From Actinomycetota bacterium (GTDB lineage Bacteria > Actinomycetota > Thermoleophilia > Solirubrobacterales > 70-9), in NCBI GenBank assembly GCA_018268695.1, contig JAFDWD010000427.1, positions 1 through 6,113 of the forward strand: a stretch of 6,113 nucleotides of DNA, in the 5' to 3' direction. This document shows positions 5,514 through 6,113 of the stretch, piece after piece. A program made the translations under genes and the position numbers. Under the pieces are notes generated by a model. That model did not search any database and was not told the origin of the DNA. It saw nothing but the letters and a program-made list of their open reading frames with translations. Within the stretch, counting starts at the first letter, position 1. The number at the start of each line of letters is the position of its first letter.

Positions 5514-5702
5514 GTGGTCCGTCAGCTGCTCATCCTCGTCGCCGGCTTCTTCGTCGGCGTCCTCGGTGCCCTGGCGCTCGGCGCCCACAACCTCGGCACG
5601 GCGCTCGGCGTCGGCCAGCTGACCTTCGCCGTGACGCTGGTCTACGTCCTGCTCAGCGATCGAGGAGAAGCTCGGCGACCTGGAGATCGATCGGGGTCGT
5701 GA
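5514..5702 (+). CDS. Small two-helix membrane protein, unknown function
   Basis: This 62-residue protein is the only credible plus-strand gene. Residues 4-24 or so (QLLILVAGFFVGVLGALALG) and about 30-47 (ALGVGQLTFAVTLVYVLL) are hydrophobic and should form two membrane helices joined by a short AHNLGT-type turn; the C-terminal tail is charged. Third codon positions are almost all G or C through codon 48, which supports real coding. The last ~14 codons (GAT CGA GGA GAA GCT and onward) lose that bias where the gene overlaps the end of ispD on the opposite strand (5653-5702). The start is GTG at 5514, 25 bp from the divergent PHP gene; GAGGG sits only 3 nt upstream, too close for an ideal Shine-Dalgarno, so leaderless translation is possible. 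I do not recognise a family. Confidence 0.6.
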   Translation: MVRQLLILVAGFFVGVLGALALGAHNLGTALGVGQLTFAVTLVYVLLSDRGEARRPGDRSGS

Positions 5703-6113
5703 CCTTGAGGTTGGGGACGCCGGGGTCGTGGACCAGCACCTTCCCCCCCGCGGCCTCGATCAGCATCGCCTCGTCGGTGACGGTGTGCGCCCCGCGCAGC
5801 GCGTTCCGCAACGCCTCGGTGCGGAAGACCTGAGGCGTCTGCGCGCCCCAAAGGAAGGAGCGGTCGAGCGTCCCGACGATCACCTCACCCTCCACCCTCT
5901 TGACCGTGTCGGTGACCGGGGCCGCGGCGATGATCGCGTCCGCGTCGGGGTGCGCGACCAGCTCTGCGACCAGGTCGTCGAGCAGCTCCGGGGTCAACAG
6001 CGGCCGCGCCGCGTCGTGGATCGCGACCAGCTCCGTGTCGACGGCGCCGAGCGCGTTGGCGACCGACTCGGCGCGGGTGGTGCCGCCGTCGACGATCACG
6101 ACGTCCTGGAGCT
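5653..6113 (-). CDS. ispD: 2-C-methyl-D-erythritol 4-phosphate cytidylyltransferase, C-terminal part
   Basis: IspD joins CTP and 2-C-methylerythritol 4-phosphate to give CDP-methylerythritol, two steps before IspF in the MEP pathway. 152 residues are visible, in a frame open to the right edge; the family is about 230 residues, so roughly 75-80 N-terminal residues with the CTP-binding glycine-rich motif lie outside. The GTG at 6097-6099 is internal, because the preceding in-frame residues LQDV fit the family. Recognisable blocks are VDGGTTRAESV, the substrate-binding IHDAARPLLTP, AAPVTDTVKRV, WGAQTPQVFR, TDEAMLIEAAGG, and the C-terminal NLKVTTPIDL carrying the conserved lysine. The stop at 5653-5655 overlaps the convergent small membrane-protein gene by 50 bp. 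ispF lies about 1 kb downstream on the same strand. Confidence 0.95.
   Translation of the reverse strand, partial: LQDVVIVDGGTTRAESVANALGAVDTELVAIHDAARPLLTPELLDDLVAELVAHPDADAIIAAAPVTDTVKRVEGEVIVGTLDRSFLWGAQTPQVFRTEALRNALRGAHTVTDEAMLIEAAGGKVLVHDPGVPNLKVTTPIDLQVAELLLDR

Noticed and set aside
3791..5833. 680-codon plus-strand open frame crossing the palindromic element, ispF and the PHP gene
   Set aside because: It is antisense to two clear genes and crosses non-coding repeats; no recognisable domain.

Overview
The window is very GC-rich (roughly 70% by eye), with strong G/C preference at third codon positions, several starts without a Shine-Dalgarno sequence, and long spurious antisense open frames. 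These features, and the housekeeping genes present, suggest a high-GC actinobacterium. Thermoleophilia (Solirubrobacterales-like) is a tentative guess that the window alone cannot confirm.

Layout, right to left because nearly all genes are on the minus strand: ispD (C-terminal two thirds, running off the right edge); a PHP-family histidinol-phosphatase-like gene; ispF, 9 bp behind it; a 594 bp gene-free interval; a FadD-type acyl-CoA synthetase; a 309-residue coiled-coil protein of unknown function, 11 bp behind it; and cysS (N-terminal 317 residues, running off the left edge), 36 bp further on. One small plus-strand membrane-protein gene lies between ispD and the PHP gene. It diverges from the PHP gene and overlaps the end of ispD convergently.

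ispD and ispF supply two steps of the MEP isoprenoid pathway, and cysS charges tRNA-Cys. ispD-ispF-cysS is a neighbourhood known from other bacteria, for example mycobacteria. Here it looks interrupted twice: by the PHP/membrane-protein pair between ispD and ispF, and by the fadD/coiled-coil pair between ispF and cysS.

The most unusual part is the gene-free interval. Positions 3713-4136 hold an element with two-fold symmetry about position ~3925. Two long hairpins sit at the ends, with different stems but nearly identical 12-nt loops in inverted orientation. Inside them is a 20-bp inverted repeat with one mismatch, and inside that are four hairpin units in exact 50-bp register. The units keep a TGTTCG/CGAACA-like outer stem, while in three of them the inner stem varies and stays paired. 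On one strand it could fold as a closed multi-arm junction. I do not recognise it as a known element. It could be a structured RNA, a palindromic mobile element or a protein-binding DNA array.
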